From assembly GCA_002682825.1 (NCBI GenBank), contig NOKP01000002.1, positions 124,001 to 188,000 on the forward strand: a DNA stretch of 64,000 bases. The letters run 5' to 3'. The notes beneath the pieces were generated by a model, which saw only the letters and a program-made list of their open reading frames with translations, searched no databases and was not told the origin of the DNA. This DNA comes from Neonectria sp. B-13 (lineage: Eukaryota > Ascomycota > Sordariomycetes > Hypocreales > Nectriaceae). The translations under genes and the position numbers were made by a program. Below are positions 10,718-20,530 of the stretch, piece after piece. Position 1 is the stretch's first letter; each line of letters opens with the position of its first letter.

Positions 10718-12369
10718 TGCTAGACAGTAAATGAGATCTTGCCATGTTTTATTGTCGGAAGTTTCGAGGCCAATAGTAAGAAAAGAGACAGACGAAGGCG
10801 GATATGGAACCTGAAGTGGGCTGTCCATGCCTCCTCGAAGCTAGAGGTGGGAGCAGTTCGGTGAGTCTTGGGACTTGGGAGTTACACGGTATGGACAAGC
10901 AGTAAGACAACAAAGGATACCAAACAACAAGCAGATTTCGTTGTACTTATATATGAATTGTAATTACAAGTAATTAAAGAGACCAAACATCAGCCAGCCA
11001 TTATACATTGTCTGTTAGACAGTTGAGTGAGAAGCATCCTAGGTGGTGCCTGTTGATTAATGAGAATTATCTAAAGAGCAAGAACTTCTATCTAAGGGAG
11101 CGACAAAGGGCGGTCTCTTATACTTATATTCAAAACCGCTGATATCATAGGTAGCAGCCTGCTGCCTGATGCTAGCTAGTTGTGGACGTTCACTCTCATT
11201 GTGAACAAGTTCATAGTGATTGTAATCCTTGCCTCATTCCAACAGTCTTACCTGTTGGCATTGTAAGGCTTGTAAGCATACAAACCTCTACAAGGTTGGT
11301 TACAAAAACCTGGTCCAGCCACATTATTCTAGTCCACCTTTTACACTAAAAACACACCTTTTTACCTTCCTATTCTAGCTTCAATTTAGATATATAAAAT
11401 CTTTCAAAAGTATGACTGAATAGATATAATCTGGGGCTTTGAAATGAATATACTTTTAGAATTTTATATAACTATTAGCTGTTTTAGTATTTAAGATCTG
11501 TTTTCTACTCTATGATTTAAGTCAGGAACGGGCCCCATTCCCGGTTTTAGGCCAATGATAGCTCTAAGATGTCTACCCCTCTATGCTAACTTGGAACGGG
11601 CCCTGTTCTTAAACTGGTTGTATTTCCCAGAACGCGAAACTTAGCCTGTTCCTAATGCAATAGCCTATACTATCCTAGCAGAGGTTATTAACTTATTTAT
11701 ACCTTAAAGGGCACTAGAAAAACCAAGCTTTTATCTTTTATTCTTAAATATAAGATATAATGAATTCTAAGACCTTATTTATTAAACCTTTTAAGAGTAC
11801 TCTTATTGTATAGAAAATTACTTTAAGCTAAATAGATGACGAGCCCTCAAGCACCACATATCAGACAGGCATCCTTGCCAGAGACATCAGTCAGCTTGAC
11901 GTAGATGATAAAATACTCTGTCAAAGATCCTGGAGGAAGCAGCCAGAGCCCTAGAGAGCATGTGGCCCTGCTGTATTATATTTGCTATGTATGAGATGCC
12001 TGTTTTCAATAATGGGTTGCTGCCATCGTTTGGGAGGAAGTGTTGGTTGGCGACGTGACGTGTTAGGAGAGCCAGGTGAGCGAATTTTCAAGTCCCAGTT
12101 AGCAATAACTTCCTTTCTTTGGCCATATGGCTAGATATTGCGAACCTAAATGGTTGTGTTAAGCCATTGGCGAACACGCCTAGTCTTAACTTGCTTAGTC
12201 AAGCCAAGAAACTCGCTCGGTCTTTTCGGGACGATGATGTCGCGAGATCCACTACTAAAGCCCTCAATCTCCGCTCAAGGATCGAAAGATCTGTACTTCA
12301 GTCTTCTCGCCAGCTCACAATTGCGAACGCTTTTACTGAATCAATTTTCTCCGCCATTCTACTTCCATA
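10718..12369. other. Long intergenic region, partly AT-rich
   Basis: About 1.65 kb without a recognisable gene. Two AT-rich patches lie near 11330-11520 and 11650-11850. The phrase GAACGGGCCC occurs at about 11526 and again at about 11592 with different flanks. Short open frames near 12120-12430 overlap the start of the next gene and look like chance. Confidence 0.4.
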
Positions 12370-13203
12370 ATGTTCGGATCCGATCAACACTGGCCTCTAT
12401 GGGAGGAGGGTTCGCTGGACGGAGCTTTTGAACTTGCGACGCCAGGAGGCAGTCCAGACAACGCCGTCGTAACCAAGGCCGAGCGTCCCTATCTCTTTGG
12501 ATACCGACCGGCGCAACCCAACGGACGAGGAGTGCTCATTCTCGGAGGTGGTGGTTACGTCGAACTTATGGTTGGCCGTGAAGGCGTCGCGGTTGCAAAG
12601 TGGCTCACCAGCCTTGGCTTCTACGCCTTTGTTCTCGTCCACCGATTTCCAACTGCAGACACCGGTGCCTCGGCGCCTCTGGATGACGCGAGACGTGCGT
12701 TCAAGTTGATGGCGGAGAGCGGACATGCGCCTCAGGGACTGGGAATCTGTGGCCTCTCCTCTGGTGGCCATCTCGGCTCTGCCCTTCTCGCGAAATACCC
12801 TGAAGCATGGACTTCTAAAGATTCAGATTTCCCGGCACCCCAATTTGCCATTATAGGATACGGGCCAATCTCGACAAACGCGGCAGGCCGCACCATCATT
12901 GCAAACAAGCCACCTCTACCACCTGTAGAGAAGCAGGCTCTATACGACACAGTACAACCAGACGTCCAGCTCAATTCTCCGGCGCCCCCAGTATTCATTG
13001 TTTATTCCAACAACGATCCGGTCGTCCCTGTTACCAACGCCTACCGTCTTGCCGAGGGAGTAACAAAAGCGGGAGGTTCTGTTGAGCTGCATATATTTGC
13101 TGACGCACCGCATGGATTTGCTCTTGATACGCCGAATCTTCCTGTTTCTAACTGGCCGTCGCTTTGTGAATCGTGGTTTCGGCAGAATGGGTGGATAGCA
13201 TAG
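12370..13203 (+). CDS. Alpha/beta hydrolase-fold esterase, intronless
   Basis: 277 residues with no signal peptide, so probably cytosolic. GVLILGGGGYVELM is the oxyanion-hole strand-loop (HGGG-like, here LGGGGY). GICGLSSGGHLGS carries the nucleophile Ser in a G-x-S-x-G-like elbow. NNDPVVPV supplies the acidic residue and DAPHGFAL the catalytic His. The layout resembles short fungal and bacterial acetylxylan-esterase-like or acyl-esterase proteins of the esterase/lipase superfamily, in which the same three blocks occur in this order. The substrate is unknown. It stands alone between long intergenic stretches. Confidence 0.85.
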   Translation: MFGSDQHWPLWEEGSLDGAFELATPGGSPDNAVVTKAERPYLFGYRPAQPNGRGVLILGGGGYVELMVGREGVAVAKWLTSLGFYAFVLVHRFPTADTGASAPLDDARRAFKLMAESGHAPQGLGICGLSSGGHLGSALLAKYPEAWTSKDSDFPAPQFAIIGYGPISTNAAGRTIIANKPPLPPVEKQALYDTVQPDVQLNSPAPPVFIVYSNNDPVVPVTNAYRLAEGVTKAGGSVELHIFADAPHGFALDTPNLPVSNWPSLCESWFRQNGWIA

Positions 13204-14248
13204 GCATTATTAATAACATAAATCAAATTGTTTATTCCTACTGGTGACTCCGAGACGCCGTCGGGAAGCCACTCGCGTTGCGTAAAGTCGAGCAGCTTCC
13301 TCTTCGTCCAGCATTATACATGGCACCAGCATGGGGCGCGGCAGTGTTGTGGCCATTCCTAAGTTTGCCGATTCAAACTAACCCCGCCTCTTGCTGTCTG
13401 ATCTTGCCAAGTTCATGAACAATCAGAGAGGTTGGCGATGTAACTGGAGTGTTGACGGGTCTTCAGACCCTCCCGTGATGACTCCACAGCCGGCCAGAAC
13501 AGGGTGTCCGATGATGTTGCAAATCAAGTGAGGGGCGTGCAGCACCTTCTGCAGGCGAAGGATACCATGTGAGCGCGGACCAGGTCTCGTTGGCGAGATC
13601 TTAACGGGAAGCTTGATAGTCCCGATCCCAATACCTTAGCTGAGCCCCCAGCAGAACCATTAAAAAACGACTCGAAGGAATTATAATCATCGCCGAACCA
13701 AGAGCAGTCGTTGTTGGCACTACATCAACTAGTAGGATGCAACGAGAAAGTAGCTAGTTGCCCCTGGAGGAGGAGAGCATGCAATATGCATAACGACTAC
13801 TGAGCGTCAGAATTGTTGGATCAAACCCAGCTAGGACAAGGCAGAGAAGCCTGTTCGAATAATGATGCCAGGGTAAGGTTTCTTCCACTTCTCCAGAGCA
13901 CTGTAGATAATGAGGCCTCAAGTCATAGATCCAGCCAGAAAGACAGTGGTCCTTGGATGCGGGGAGATCGGAGCATATCGGAGGCTACTATTAATGACCG
14001 CTAGGCCAAATTAAGGCACCCTACAGTTGGGTTGGTGATATCTCTCATAATAGGTGGTAACCCACCAACAGCTACAGATATTGCTCCACAGATCGATCCA
14101 ACAAGCTATTTTGGGGACGTTTTGCCTGAGGCACCTAGATACTACTACCTAACCCCTCTTGAGCGTTTCATGTCACTATTCCAAGCTTCTACCTAAGTAC
14201 TAGACAGCTCCAACTCTATCCGGTTCTCAGCACCCAGCTTCTGTGATC
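13204..14248. other. Intergenic, nothing recognised
   Basis: About 1 kb with only short frames. No RNA gene or mobile element was recognised. Confidence 0.4.
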
Positions 14249-15589
14249 ATGGTGTCTATTAATTCTCTTCCCACCGAGCTTTTGCTTCCCATCACCAAAT
14301 ATCTTGCGTACAACGACTTGGCTCACCTGAACCTCGTCTGCAAGCGTCTCAATGTGCTTGTTGAACGCATCCTTTGGACCGAGCTTGAGCTGCACGAGGA
14401 AGGGTACCACGAGTCGGCCGCAGAGCTCAATCAACCGCCGCCTATTCGTCAACCATCTCAAAGGTTATATGTCCTTCAGAGACGGAATCATGGCCGGGGC
14501 GCCAAGAGAAGGGCAGAAATCCTGTTTACTATGTTGCGAAACACTTACGTCCGCGACAACAGTCGATTCAAGGAGATTGCTGCGAGAGTGAGACATTTGT
14601 GTACTGTCGTGGAATCTATATGGGAGCCGGATGACAACGTGATTACCCAAACCTGGCAATTGCTACCATACTTTACCAATCTCCAAACCCTTGAACTACA
14701 CGGCGATTCATTCGAACATTACAACAACAAGGAAACTATTCCTGACATCGACGCCCCTCCACTACAACACCTTCGGTTCGCAAAGCTCTGTGCATACGTC
14801 CCGCGCACCGTTGCTTCGTGGGTTCTTCAATCTGGCGCCACACTTGAGCGCCTGGAACTCGGAATGTTGGACCGGCCCATTTCAGACTGTCAGTCGCATC
14901 GTCCAGACTTTCGGCCTTTGCCCGAGGAGAAAGTCGGGACAGACTCGGATGGGGTCTCAGACTATGGGAGTTTGTATGGCGAAGCTGTGATCCCGCGGCC
15001 GCTTAGCGGTTTCCTACCTGACCAAGGCAGTATCCTGCCAGGACTCCGACATTTGTATCTCGGTGCGCCTTGCGAAATGGATTATTCTGAGAGGACAATA
15101 TATTACACCTGGTCCACGCGCGCGCAGAAAGCGAGCTTGGAGGATTGGCGACAAATACTGCTGGCTTCAAGCCAGACACTCGAGACTTTGGTACTGGAAC
15201 TGAGACCGGGTGCAGAATGGGTTGAAGGCGAGAGTGCCTCCGACCCCGAGTTTATGGCATACGATTGGATAGGTGCAGGGAACATCCCGCTGGTGAACAT
15301 GGTTGAAGGCATTATACTCGACAAAGCCACATTCCCCAGGCTGAAGCATGTCTACCTTTACGGGTTCGTCATCAGCGAGGATTCTGACGGCAAGCCATCG
15401 GAGGATACTCCCGGGGGGCGGTTCATGCGGCACCTAGAACGTCGCGACGTGACTTGCGAGGCTAGGCTAGGTAGACTGTGTTGGTTTGTTGACGAACCTG
15501 GGAGCACGTATTGGGCGGAGTGGACAGGGGAGATTGATGGCGGGAATGATGTACAGGAGACAAGAGACACTGTATTAGCTAGTGTGTAA
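14249..15589 (+). CDS. F-box protein
   Basis: 446 residues, single exon. Residues 4-45 (INSLPTELLLPITKYLAYND and the following LVCKRLNVLVERILW) are a classic N-terminal F-box, the Skp1-binding helix bundle of SCF ubiquitin ligases. Downstream are scattered leucine-rich segments (LLPYFTNLQTLELHG, LPGLRHLYLGAP, FPRLKHVYLYGF) suggesting a degenerate leucine-rich-repeat-like substrate-binding part. Such orphan F-box genes are numerous and fast-evolving in filamentous ascomycetes, so no substrate can be proposed. The start at 14249 places the F-box at the very N-terminus. Confidence 0.85.
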   Translation: MVSINSLPTELLLPITKYLAYNDLAHLNLVCKRLNVLVERILWTELELHEEGYHESAAELNQPPPIRQPSQRLYVLQRRNHGRGAKRRAEILFTMLRNTYVRDNSRFKEIAARVRHLCTVVESIWEPDDNVITQTWQLLPYFTNLQTLELHGDSFEHYNNKETIPDIDAPPLQHLRFAKLCAYVPRTVASWVLQSGATLERLELGMLDRPISDCQSHRPDFRPLPEEKVGTDSDGVSDYGSLYGEAVIPRPLSGFLPDQGSILPGLRHLYLGAPCEMDYSERTIYYTWSTRAQKASLEDWRQILLASSQTLETLVLELRPGAEWVEGESASDPEFMAYDWIGAGNIPLVNMVEGIILDKATFPRLKHVYLYGFVISEDSDGKPSEDTPGGRFMRHLERRDVTCEARLGRLCWFVDEPGSTYWAEWTGEIDGGNDVQETRDTVLASV

Positions 15590-16283
15590 CCTCCCTTCTT
15601 ATAGTTGATCTGCATACTCGACCATCTTCCAGTTCGAGATGATGTACAGCTTCGTAAAGTGGAGATCCCTTCTCCATCTCGCCCTCTATACCGACTCAGC
15701 GATGCTACTATCCCCTGTTTTCCTTCTCATTCCCGGCACCATCGTTAGAAGTCCTGTTTGCCAAGAACCTCGGCATATACGACCACAGCCCTTAGAAAGT
15801 ACGGGATCCCGTCCGCTCTCCCAAAGTCAAACTGAGGAGCGCTTGAGTAGTAGTTGGGTCGGTGACGACCAGCGAATGCCAAGTGTTGTATATTTTTTGC
15901 CTCCCTGTTGTTCCAGGTTGTATTTGTAACCTTTCGTCGTTTATGCTTGGGTGTTGTGTTTTGTATACTAACCTGGGGGAAGGGTGACTTCTTCTGTGTG
16001 ATCCACAACTTCATCCACTGAAGTGAGTAGATGCATCTCATGTAAGGGGCTTTGGGCCATTGAAATGGTTCATTCTCATCATATCACCATCATGGAAGAG
16101 TCTACATAGACTGCAAGAACGGACTGGAGCAATTTTATAAAGAACCCGCTGCAAACCTGTGCTTGACAATTAGACTAAGATGACATGATGCTCGTGACAC
16201 TATTCTCCTGTGGGTCCAGTACCTCTCGAGCTCCAACCATTCCGTAATAATCGCTGGTAGCACGGCCGAATGTGAGTGTCCCA
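15590..16283. other. Intergenic region between convergent genes
   Basis: About 690 bases holding the 3' ends of two convergent genes; no further gene is supported. Confidence 0.4.
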
Positions 16284-16988
16284 TCAGCACGAGCCAGTAT
16301 TAGCCCAGCACAACTTGTCCCAATAGTATATAAAGTTTTCTTCCACAATGGGCGTCCACACATCACTCGCAGGGACGTCGTAAAAGAAGCACGCTTCGGT
16401 ATAAATGCCGTATAGAAACGATTTGCAGCGAGGGGCGTAATGGGAGCCACTGCAGATGTCCCAACACTGGGATGCACTGGCAGCACCCCGGTATGTTGCA
16501 AACTCCTCGTAGTCGGGGTAGGTGCCCGTTTTCTCACAGATGGCGTCAGACGGAAGGCATTCCGTAGGCACTGATGGTGTGGCTGTAGTGGTACACGTCG
16601 GCTCGTTGGCCCAACAGGCGATGTCCCAGTGATAGACTCCGGTTCCGGGAACGGCCTTCCCACCGACGCGTACAGGAATGTCCCAGAAAACGCATGTTTG
16701 TGAGCCTGGGGTGTAGGTGAATGATACACAGCGAGCAGCATGGTGCTCATCACTGCAAATTTCGAAACATTCGGTAGCGCTCGCAGCACCATAATATGTG
16801 CCGAGAGGCTTCAGTCCGCTGAGACCTTCCCTTCGGCCTTCCATGTTGCACGTAGTGTCTGGCGGGAGAGGGGTCGTCGTCGTTGCCGTGTCTTGGGTGG
16901 TATGAGAGGGATCAAGGCTGCATGGGCTAGCATTGATGCCCATGAAAGCCAGACCCGCAAGAAGGGCAATGGCCTTAATTTTTGCCAT
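16284..16988 (-). CDS. Secreted cysteine-rich protein with two PAN/Apple-like modules
   Basis: 234 residues beginning with a clear signal peptide (MAKIKAIALLAGLAFMGINA). A Thr/Pro-rich linker is followed by two related modules of about 75-80 residues, roughly residues 46-130 and 143-234. Each has the same order: Cys near the start, a YxGAASAxxCxxICS core (YYGAASATECFEICS and TYRGAASASQCWDICS), a Cys-x-S-F-x-Y segment, a C-x-F-x-D-(I/V)-P segment and a final YxWDxxCWAN block. This is the pattern of PAN/Apple-like carbohydrate- or protein-binding folds in fungal secreted proteins. The duplicated module is visible directly; the fold name is inference. Its role is unknown, possibly at the cell wall or host interface. 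Confidence 0.75.
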   Translation of the reverse strand: MAKIKAIALLAGLAFMGINASPCSLDPSHTTQDTATTTTPLPPDTTCNMEGRREGLSGLKPLGTYYGAASATECFEICSDEHHAARCVSFTYTPGSQTCVFWDIPVRVGGKAVPGTGVYHWDIACWANEPTCTTTATPSVPTECLPSDAICEKTGTYPDYEEFATYRGAASASQCWDICSGSHYAPRCKSFLYGIYTEACFFYDVPASDVWTPIVEENFIYYWDKLCWANTGSC

Positions 16989-19241
16989 GTTGGTATTTCA
17001 AGTCAAGGCTGTGCGATGACGCTTGGTTGTAAAATTGTGCCACTTTGCCTCCCAACGCTGTCGCTTCTTAGTTCCTACTTATAGGAAACCGAATTCCGAC
17101 CTAGGTATAAGGTTATGGAGAGAATGATGCACATCATCCCCACTGTTTGTCCGTATTGCCAACTGACGTGGCTCACTTTGTGTGGTGGCGTGTCGCCGGC
17201 GTCTGACAGCAGCAGCAGTGCAGAATATCCACAAGAGTCAGCTCGTATTCTCTCTAGATATTCTCTCAATACGCAAGCTCGGCCGATATGTCAGCCCACG
17301 TGGTTCAGCTCTCACCAAATCCATGTGTGTTGCCTATTGTCTGCAGGAACTTTGTTGAATGCCAAGCCCACTGATCCAATGGCAATGCATACTTGCCAAA
17401 ACTGCAGACCAACCCAGAGCAGAATGTAACCCAACCGATAATTGTAGGGGAATCGATGACTAAAAAAGAAACATGCTTGATTTAACAGACATATCTACGC
17501 TCATCTTTTCCAGGTCGGTCTAGACCGTTCTCAACCTCAATATTTTGATGCTGATAGCCCAGCGGAGAATTTCAGTCTGGGATAGGCAGAGATAGGGGTT
17601 AAAAGATGGGCAAAGGCCTCTAAGACCTCGGTATCGCAATTAACGACAAGGTCATGCTTTGTTCCGGCAACTCGCTTTACTTCATGATCCTACTCTAGGA
17701 TGTGCTGGCATCTGGTGATATCTTCACAGGCTATTCGCCCACTGGTTCCATAGTAGGTAAGTACAATTGCCCTATGGTTAATGAGATAAGAGCATAGCGG
17801 ATAACTAACTGTTAAGAACTAAGCCGCCAGGGATACACCCGAACTTATGCGGCAAGACGATGAACCGACCCGTGGGCATATAGTGCTACCATTGTTAACT
17901 AGACCTAGAGGAAATTCACCACCAAGGAGCAGGCAGAATATGCGACGGCCGTGATAAGCTACTTAAGCGGGTGAGCTGTACCTTCTCCGGAATGCTTTGA
18001 CAAAAGGAAAACAATCATCCAATCGCAATCATGATAGCACAACAGGAGTGGCCAAGGGAGTGGAGATTTCACGTTGCAACATTACCTCCAACTCGGTATA
18101 CGTAGCTTTCAAGCGAAAAATGGTTGCCAAAACATAATCAGGCCTGGCAAGGAAGCAGCGGATTGATCTCTCCAACGATCGGTGGTTGGTCACTGCTTAT
18201 GTTTCATGCCTATGTAGGTGAATGTTCATGCTGGGGAAACCATAGCACATGCTTCCCTGCCCTGTGAAACAATTTCTGACTGTCTCTTAGTGTTAAATTA
18301 CTGTACGGCTGCAATAACTGGATGCAAGGTACTCAGCATGCCCAAGCATAACTTCTAGAAAATTCTCTTGTCTCTGGATATTTACCGAATTGCCCTGTCG
18401 ACCGGCGTTCCCACGCCCATGTTGTCTCTGGCCAATGATTTACTGTCATCTTTATTCAATCTCAAAGCAGTCGAATTGGTTGTCGCAGGTTCCCCTCTTT
18501 TGCACCTAGGGATTGGGAAGCTTGTACAGGAAACCCATTTGCGGTCCGGAGTTTAAGTCAAGCAGGGCTGGGGCCTAACAGAAATCACATGCTCGTTAAT
18601 AGATTTATTGTAGGATGACGAAGATGATGGGCGGTCCATTGGCTTGCTGAATTCGAACATGCGCGCCAGAACAACCCCTCTGCCTGAGTCTGGATTCGAA
18701 AACGAACATTATAAAAGGAGACTACAAACGCCTGCAGGAGACGGCTTCCGCCATTGTCATTGAATGAGGCGACAGGTGGTTCTGGACAGGGGATGTTCAT
18801 ATATGCCAAAAGCTCAGGAGTCAGCAGGCATTAAGCTGTTCCCGAAAGCAGAGAAGCGAGAGAAGCAGGATAAGCGAGCCAGAGGGAGAGAGCGGGCAAA
18901 GCAGCTTGGCCCACCTTTAAGGAGACGACTTGCTTGACCCATGGTATTTATTTTCTTACTGTAGCTCAGTTAGTCAGCGGAGGTCAAAGAGTCCCGTCCC
19001 GCTTGACCCGCCCTTAAGGAGACGGCTTGGCCCATAATATTTAGGTTCAATTGCAGTGGTGGCGCAGTCATTCAGGGGAGTTTCTATAACGCTAGCCGTC
19101 AAGCAGGAGAAAGCAGGAGAGATCGGGACAACAGCCTGCGCGTAGGCCAGCAGGATTTGAATTCACTAATCACGGTCTAATCATAACTTCTATGCTCTTG
19201 TGTTAAGACACAAGAGTGTACCCTAATTCGCCAGATGACTA
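16989..19241. other. Gene-poor 2.2 kb stretch with a short direct repeat
   Basis: No supportable gene. The recognisable structure is the imperfect direct repeat at 18904-18950 and 19001-19043, listed separately. Phrases such as GAAGCGAGAGAAGCAGGA also recur around 18850-19110. Confidence 0.4.
18904..19043. repeat. Imperfect direct repeat, about 45 bp, two copies
   Basis: Copy 1 at 18904-18950 and copy 2 at 19001-19043 share GCTTGRCCC...CTTAAGGAGACGRCTTG followed by a GACCCAT/GGCCCATAATATTTA-like end. The spacer is about 50 bases. Both copies lie downstream of the GT32 gene. No open frame crosses them. Confidence 0.6.
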
Positions 19242-20210
19242 TTAACGACCGCGTCGTCGGGCTATCACGCACGCAAGCCCCATGACTATGGCTAACAACG
19301 CGAGGGGCAGCCATAGGGTTTCTATCTCTACGTGGTCTGCAATCCAGTTCAAGAGATACCCATCCAGGCCATGCCATGATCGCCCCGCGCTGTGCCGGAT
19401 CACTGATCCCCCATAATGCTCTTCCAATATCCCCAACCCTTGGTCCGTTGTGTTGTACATCCATACGTACTGTCGGAATGCTGAAGTGACCATCATCGGC
19501 CCTGTAGACCAGAAGACTCGAAGATACGGTAAAAGGATTCGTTTCGACGTCGGACCACCGCGTCGTTTAGCCTCCTCAAGTGTCCATTGAAGGAAGCTTG
19601 ATCCTCGCTCCGCCATGAAGAAATGATTGCTCAGCCCAAGGGTTCCCGCGGTAGGAGCGAAAACGGCTTGTAGGCCGAGGTGCTGTAAACATATTATTCT
19701 GTTGACTGACGTTGGATGAACATCCAAATCTGCGTATATTCCTCCTTTCTCGAGGACCACCACGACTCTTGCCACATCCGCTCGCTGAATGTTTTGGGGG
19801 TAACCCTCGTAGGTTGACAGCAACCAAGAATATTTGGCTTTGATGAGCTTAAGGATGTCATCTTCAGTCCATAGCGTCACCGTATAGTTTAGAGGTTCAA
19901 ACGAAGTCTTCCATGACTCGTGTGAAGCCTCGATAGAGTAGGTATGAACGTCGGCCGTCTTCCAAATCTGATGAACGAGGTTGGGAATGTCTGAGGCAAC
20001 TCGCAAGTGGGTATCGCTTGGCGGTTTGGTGTCGGGCAGAGAACAGGTCTTGATCGCTTCGATTGATTCTGATAAAGGGCTAGCGAGGGCAAAATCGTTC
20101 GCATAGCTGAGCTGGTGGATAACGACAACTGCAACCAGAGTCATCCACGATAGCGCAATGAGCTTCAGCAAACTTCTTCGACAGTAATTCTTCATCCTGC
20201 ACTGCCTCAT
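19242..20210 (-). CDS. GT32-type glycosyltransferase, Golgi membrane protein
   Basis: 322 residues from the ATG at 20210; codons further upstream in the frame are not ATG. An N-terminal membrane segment (LLKLIALSWMTLVAVVVIHQ) marks a type II signal anchor. PNLVHQIWKT is the conserved opening of the GT32 (OCH1/SUR1-like, Gly_transf_sug) fold. QRADVARVVVVLEKGGIYAD leads into ADLDV, the DxD motif that binds Mn2+ and the nucleotide sugar. Near the end, LWLPLALLAIVMGLACVIA is a second hydrophobic segment followed by RRRGR. It probably transfers a hexose onto a glycan or sphingolipid in the Golgi lumen. Acceptor and sugar are not deducible. The 20-bp minisatellite begins 62 bases upstream of the start. 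Confidence 0.85.
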   Translation of the reverse strand: MRQCRMKNYCRRSLLKLIALSWMTLVAVVVIHQLSYANDFALASPLSESIEAIKTCSLPDTKPPSDTHLRVASDIPNLVHQIWKTADVHTYSIEASHESWKTSFEPLNYTVTLWTEDDILKLIKAKYSWLLSTYEGYPQNIQRADVARVVVVLEKGGIYADLDVHPTSVNRIICLQHLGLQAVFAPTAGTLGLSNHFFMAERGSSFLQWTLEEAKRRGGPTSKRILLPYLRVFWSTGPMMVTSAFRQYVWMYNTTDQGLGILEEHYGGSVIRHSAGRSWHGLDGYLLNWIADHVEIETLWLPLALLAIVMGLACVIARRRGR

Positions 20211-20271
20211 CCTTGTGAAGGGCAAAGAGTGGCGAGCTGAGCTGAATGGAACCGAGGGGAGGGTGTCTGTA

Positions 20272-20530
20272 ATCGAGTGAACAGAGGAGGTATCGAGTGG
20301 ACGGAAGAGTATCGAGTGAACGGAAGTGGTATCGAGTGAAAGGAAGAGGTATCGAATGAACTGAGGAGGTATCGAGTGAACTGAGGAAGTATCGAGTGAA
20401 CTGAGGAGGTATCGAGTGAACTGAGGAGGTATCGAGTGAACTGAGGAGGTATCGAGTGAACGAAAGTAGTATCGAGTGAACTGAGGAGGTATCGAGTGAA
20501 CGAAAGTAGTATCGAGTGAATAAAGGAGGT
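20272..20530. repeat. Minisatellite, 13 tandem copies of a 20-bp unit
   Basis: The unit is ATCGAGTGAACTGAGGAGGT on the plus strand. Thirteen copies can be counted end to end, one of 19 bases. Five of the units 5-11 are identical or differ by one base, and units 10 and 12 share the same variant (CGAAAGTAGT ending). A partial copy may follow at 20531. The block lies just upstream of the glycosyltransferase start, in its probable 5' UTR or promoter. Confidence 0.95.

Noticed and set aside
18961..19000. GTAGCTCAGTTAGTC, resembling the D-arm start of a tRNA
   Set aside because: No matching acceptor stem, anticodon loop or T-arm follows within 90 bases.
20272..20530. CRISPR-like array
   Set aside because: The 20-bp units abut without spacers, so this is a minisatellite in a eukaryotic genome.
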